From Gracilaria domingensis (lineage: Eukaryota; Rhodophyta; Florideophyceae; Gracilariales; Gracilariaceae), in contig VCMS01000017.1 of assembly GCA_022539475.1 (NCBI GenBank), positions 239,641 to 303,640 of the forward strand: a stretch of DNA of 64,000 nucleotides, given 5' to 3'. The notes beneath the pieces are model-generated. The model was given only the letters and a program-made list of their open reading frames with translations, made no database searches and was not told where the DNA came from. Below, in pieces: positions 60,889 through 64,000 of the stretch (position 1 is the first letter of the stretch; every line of letters starts with the position of its first letter). Position numbers and translations under genes: made by a program.

Positions 60889-61873
60889 TTGAGGTTAAGG
60901 GGTTTGTTCCGTGTATGTGCGCAACGAGCACCAATGCATCAGAGATATGAACTGGATAAAATGCGTCTTCGACCTGTGCAACGAGAGAAAGGAGACGGGC
61001 CTGGAACACGAGCAATCGAGATTATCATCGGCATAGAACGTCACCAGCCCTTGCGGCTGGGCACGGGAAGCACTTGAAGGGTTTGTTGCGAAGACCTCGT
61101 AAGATATTGACGTCTTACAGAGCACAGCGAGACCCTCGCTGCGAGAGAAGGTTGGCCGACAAAATCTGCTTTGGCGGGCAACGGCGAAAGACCCAGTCAG
61201 GACTCCTGAATCAGGGGTCCTGACTGGGCCTTTCGCCGTTGGACTCGTGACTTAGGAGCTCTTAATGGACCAGTGGACCACTGACCAGTGCATTCAAAAA
61301 CCGGAAATGGATCAAATAGAGCTTTTTTGTATTCCCGACTGTGATCTTGGAGAGCCTCGCGGCTTCGCGGGCTTCGTGTCCCACATGCGAAGATTGACGA
61401 AGATGCGCAAACCTCGTACGCTGAAATACAATCAATTTGTGCCTACGAAGGTACTGCAGTTTCTATCCCAGGGGCAAGTGATTTCGGGCCTTCTAGCAAA
61501 TCCTCTGACGGCCACTGTTTCAACAGCATCACGCTCCGTATCAATCCTTCCAACCCATTTCTTCCCACGATATCCCGACGGTTCCGTTTCGTTCCGAACA
61601 GCGTGCCCCGAATCCTGACTCGACAGCGATAAGCCGAAATCCGACACGCCCAAACCTCGTTAACAACCAAGTGGCAGGTGCGTTTTGTTGGCCAATCTCT
61701 GCTACGTCTACCTCGATCTTCTTACATTTCATCAGCGGCCATCCAATATATAGAATCAATCCTATCGAAGGCAGTTCAAGCTCTAAGTCGCATTTTGCTT
61801 TCGTTTTGCAAAAGCAGTTGCGTGCTGCGCGCAAACGTCCGACAAGCCGACATCACCAACGCGAGTATAGAAA
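60889..61873. other. Intergenic with a long palindrome
   Basis: About 1 kb between divergent genes. A 31-bp inverted repeat centred on one base lies at 61179-61241. Short open frames (for example from 61265) have no recognisable domain. Confidence 0.5.
61179..61241. repeat. 31-bp inverted repeat, two mismatches, 1-base centre
   Basis: Arms 61179-61209 and 61211-61241 with centre A at 61210. Mismatches are at the 13th base and in the GACTCC/GGGGTC part. Confidence 0.9.
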
Positions 61874-62620
61874 ATGTCGCTTGTTGAAGAGTGGTGGAAA
61901 TCCATCCCACCAGTCACGCGTTCGTACATATTTCTGTCAGTTCTTACCACTAGTGCTGTTGCACTCGAAGTAATTACCCCTCTCAAACTCTATCTCAACT
62001 GGGTTCTCGTCCTCAAGAAGGCTCACATATGGCGGGTATTTACCAACTTTCTATACTTTGGCAACTTTGGGCTAGATTTCCTCTTCCACATGTTCTTCCT
62101 CTATCGCTATTCGAAGATGCTTGAAACAAACTCTTTCAGAGGACGGACGGCGGACTTTCTATACATGCTTCTCTTCGGAGCCTTGTGGCTCGTACTCATG
62201 TCGCCGTTCACTTCTATTGATTTTCTGGGGCCCAGTCTTACTTTCATGATGGTTTACGTATGGGGTAGGCGCAACTCTCGCCAAGCGGTAGGTTTCCTAG
62301 GTGTTCTTAATTTTCGTGCACCATACTTGCCCTGGGTGTTGCTACTGTTTTCTTTCGTCTTGGGTTCGTCTCCATCTATGGATTTGCTTGGCATTCTGGC
62401 TGGACATGTGTACTACTTTATGGCCGATGTGTATCCAACGATGACAGGTATATCTCTTCTTAAGACACCGAGAATACTCAAGATCTTGGTAGGCAATAAT
62501 GACGATTTCGACGATCCTCCGTTCGGAGCTGTACCTCAAGAAGCAGGTGCTTATGGTAATGCAAATCAGGGGGCTGGTTGGGGACAAGGACGCATGTTGG
62601 ATGGTGGTGCCGGCCAATAG
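61874..62620 (+). CDS. Derlin (Der1-like ER protein)
   Basis: 248 residues. Derlins are inactive rhomboid-fold proteins that pass misfolded proteins from the ER to the cytosol (ERAD). The N-terminus EEWWKSIPPVTRSYIFLSVL, the WR motif in HIWRVFTNFLYFG, then FLFHMFFLYRYSKMLE, and the later LLGILAGHVYYFMADVYP are all family marks. About six hydrophobic segments are seen. The tail is Gly/Gln/Asn-rich, without a clear SHP box. Length is normal; no intron. Confidence 0.95.
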   Translation: MSLVEEWWKSIPPVTRSYIFLSVLTTSAVALEVITPLKLYLNWVLVLKKAHIWRVFTNFLYFGNFGLDFLFHMFFLYRYSKMLETNSFRGRTADFLYMLLFGALWLVLMSPFTSIDFLGPSLTFMMVYVWGRRNSRQAVGFLGVLNFRAPYLPWVLLLFSFVLGSSPSMDLLGILAGHVYYFMADVYPTMTGISLLKTPRILKILVGNNDDFDDPPFGAVPQEAGAYGNANQGAGWGQGRMLDGGAGQ

Positions 62621-63362
62621 AACATCAGCCCGACAAACACTGCACGTCAGCTCACTTCTGCTTTGGTCATCCACCCGGTGGCCTCGATATTTACCAAGAA
62701 GACGTCTACGTTTATCACTGAAACGTTTCTCCCATAGGCGTCCTTACCCTTTTTGGCACTGAAGGGTGTTGCGATAGCTATGTTGTATATTCTTGCTAAC
62801 CAGAAATATGACTAAACTGTGAAGCCGTGAATTTTTGTGCCACCGGCTTCTTCGAGGACCAGGTGTCGTGAATAGCATTGTTGTCATTGAAATTGCGCGG
62901 TTCAAAGGATGTACTCTCCAATGAGACTCGTCGCGAGACTTTTTCTTTGATCGTTCCCGAAAAGTTCACTGTAGTTCTCATGGAAAGCTGGTTCAGTGAT
63001 GTACAGCCTTCCTCATTGAGAGTGTCGTGCCTACTACTAGAATTCGACTCGTTGAAGAAAACGGAGAAACGTTTCGGTTGATTCGCTCTTGTGAGAAACG
63101 TTGAGTCGTGCCTCCTGCCACAAGCAGCAAAACGACAGTATGAAAAAAGAAACAATTTGTCTGCTGAAACAAGGCATGGCCGTTGAGCGCTACTGAGTTT
63201 GCCCGCACGCTCGCATGAGGACGTGCAGCAGACGTGCAGAGATCGAGGTCAAGAAGCGTTGGGACTGAAGACAGACTTGGTCAAAAACTATAACTCTACT
63301 TGTATTGCCTATACATTAACATACAGGCCAGTGAAACAAAAACATAGCCCTAGATAAATAAG
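62621..63362. other. Intergenic, nothing recognised
   Basis: 3' flanks of two convergent genes. Open frames overlap on both strands (62796-63155) and show no domain. Confidence 0.45.
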
Positions 63363-64000
63363 TTACTTGTACTGCATTGCACGAAGCTGTCTTTTCGACA
63401 AGTAGATGTTAGTATCCGGAACGCAGAAAAAGGCATCTTCATCACGGTCCGATGAAGAGCTAACTGACGAACCTTCGGCAGTAACCAAAACACGATGGGG
63501 TCGATAACCGGCAAAAGAACTTGCCTCTCGATTATCTCCTGTATAGTAAGACAAGCGAGACCTTGGGGGTACCAGACGACTAAATGACAATGACTCGCCG
63601 CGAGTCCTGCTCCCAACGGCTTCTACCGAGAAGCCACTGAACGACGCACGGTTGGACGGTCGGGCGCGACGTTGACGTTTCTTCTGATGCAATGGGCTCG
63701 ACGGTGCGGACTCTGTTTTCTCTTCAACTGCTTGAGTGACCAAAGTGGCTGGATAGGCTGAGACATTTTTCAGACTGGCACGACGCATTAACTTGAATGA
63801 GTCGTACTTCCAGGGCTTTGCCTTTCTCGACGGTTGGTCAGGTGTTGGAGCTTGTTCCGGCTTTGTTTTCTTCTCTCTTCTTGGTAAACGCTTTCCGCTG
63901 ATAAGTCTCCAAAATGAGGCGCGTTTGCTGCGGGGCGGTTCGGACGACGGGCTCGGTCGCGGAGCGTAGGAACGAGTCTTGCTGGGAAGGGGTTGGGTTG
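63363..64000 (-). CDS. Unknown basic protein, 5' end outside window
   Basis: The frame is open from the right window edge to the stop at 63363, at least 211 codons. Rich in Arg, Lys, Ser and Pro (LPRREKKTKPEQAPTP, KKRQRRARPSNRAS), ending DAFFCVPDTNIYLSKRQLRA. Low-complexity and likely disordered, perhaps nuclear. No family recognised. The first Met inside the window is at 63788, but in-frame codons upstream look equally coding, so the gene extends to the right. Confidence 0.6.
   Translation of the reverse strand, partial: TQPLPSKTRSYAPRPSPSSEPPRSKRASFWRLISGKRLPRREKKTKPEQAPTPDQPSRKAKPWKYDSFKLMRRASLKNVSAYPATLVTQAVEEKTESAPSSPLHQKKRQRRARPSNRASFSGFSVEAVGSRTRGESLSFSRLVPPRSRLSYYTGDNREASSFAGYRPHRVLVTAEGSSVSSSSDRDEDAFFCVPDTNIYLSKRQLRAMQYK

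Noticed and set aside
62796-63155. 119-codon minus-strand ORF downstream of the derlin gene
   Set aside because: An ORF on the other strand overlaps it, it has no recognised motif, and its length is not unusual for chance.

Overview
This is nuclear DNA of a photosynthetic eukaryote. It carries a plastid-type IspH with a targeting-like leader and eukaryotic housekeeping genes (SRP9, RRP36, a USP39/Sad1-like protein, a derlin, a tetraspanin, a bZIP factor). It also has full-length LTR retrotransposons and genes with no introns or one or two short ones (about 86-135 bp). A membrane-anchored carbohydrate sulfotransferase, the low intron density and the retroelement load fit a multicellular red alga, for example a Chondrus-like florideophyte. 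That assignment is inference; no rRNA or organelle marker is present.

Layout. 1-11669: a very large Ty3/gypsy element (the 5' LTR is cut by the window edge; the 3' LTR is 816 bp). It has a zinc-knuckle Gag, a PR-RT-RNaseH-integrase polyprotein, a very long low-complexity linker and a terminal chromodomain. A long antisense reading frame lies between pol and the 3' LTR. 11670-15860: a Ty1/copia-like element on the minus strand, next to a short hairpin-rich junction. 16.1-42.4 kb: a gene-rich island with, in order, a DTW-domain protein, a multipass membrane protein, a secreted I9-like protein, an Sds3-like protein, a bZIP factor, a degenerate low-molecular-weight phosphatase, IspH, RRP36, SRP9, an alpha/beta hydrolase, a USP39-like protein, a tetraspanin, a CDF-type transporter, a methyltransferase, an unassigned spliced gene and an HHE (hemerythrin-like) protein. 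42.4-49.4 kb: gene-poor, with LINE debris, long palindromes centred on one base and clustered GATTGC motifs, plus one sulfotransferase gene. 49.4-64 kb: an oxoamine synthase and a TatD gene facing each other 7 bp apart, a snapin-like coiled coil, a membrane-anchored J-protein, a second I9-like secreted protein, an FKBP-like/Cys-rich membrane protein, an unknown 620-residue protein, a derlin and a partial unknown gene.

Seven genes show GT-AG introns that I resolved by hand: DTW, Sds3-like, LMW-PTP-like, SRP9, tetraspanin, the gene at 40166 and the J-protein. SRP9 is visible only when three small exons are joined. The most interesting points are the antisense ORF of the gypsy element with repeated polypurine motifs, the two I9-like secreted paralogues, the phosphatase-like and zinc-transporter-like proteins that have lost key residues, a tandem splice acceptor in the tetraspanin gene, and the one-base-centred palindromes. 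The two LTR copies differ mainly by single-base indels in homopolymers, so some frameshifts may be sequence errors.
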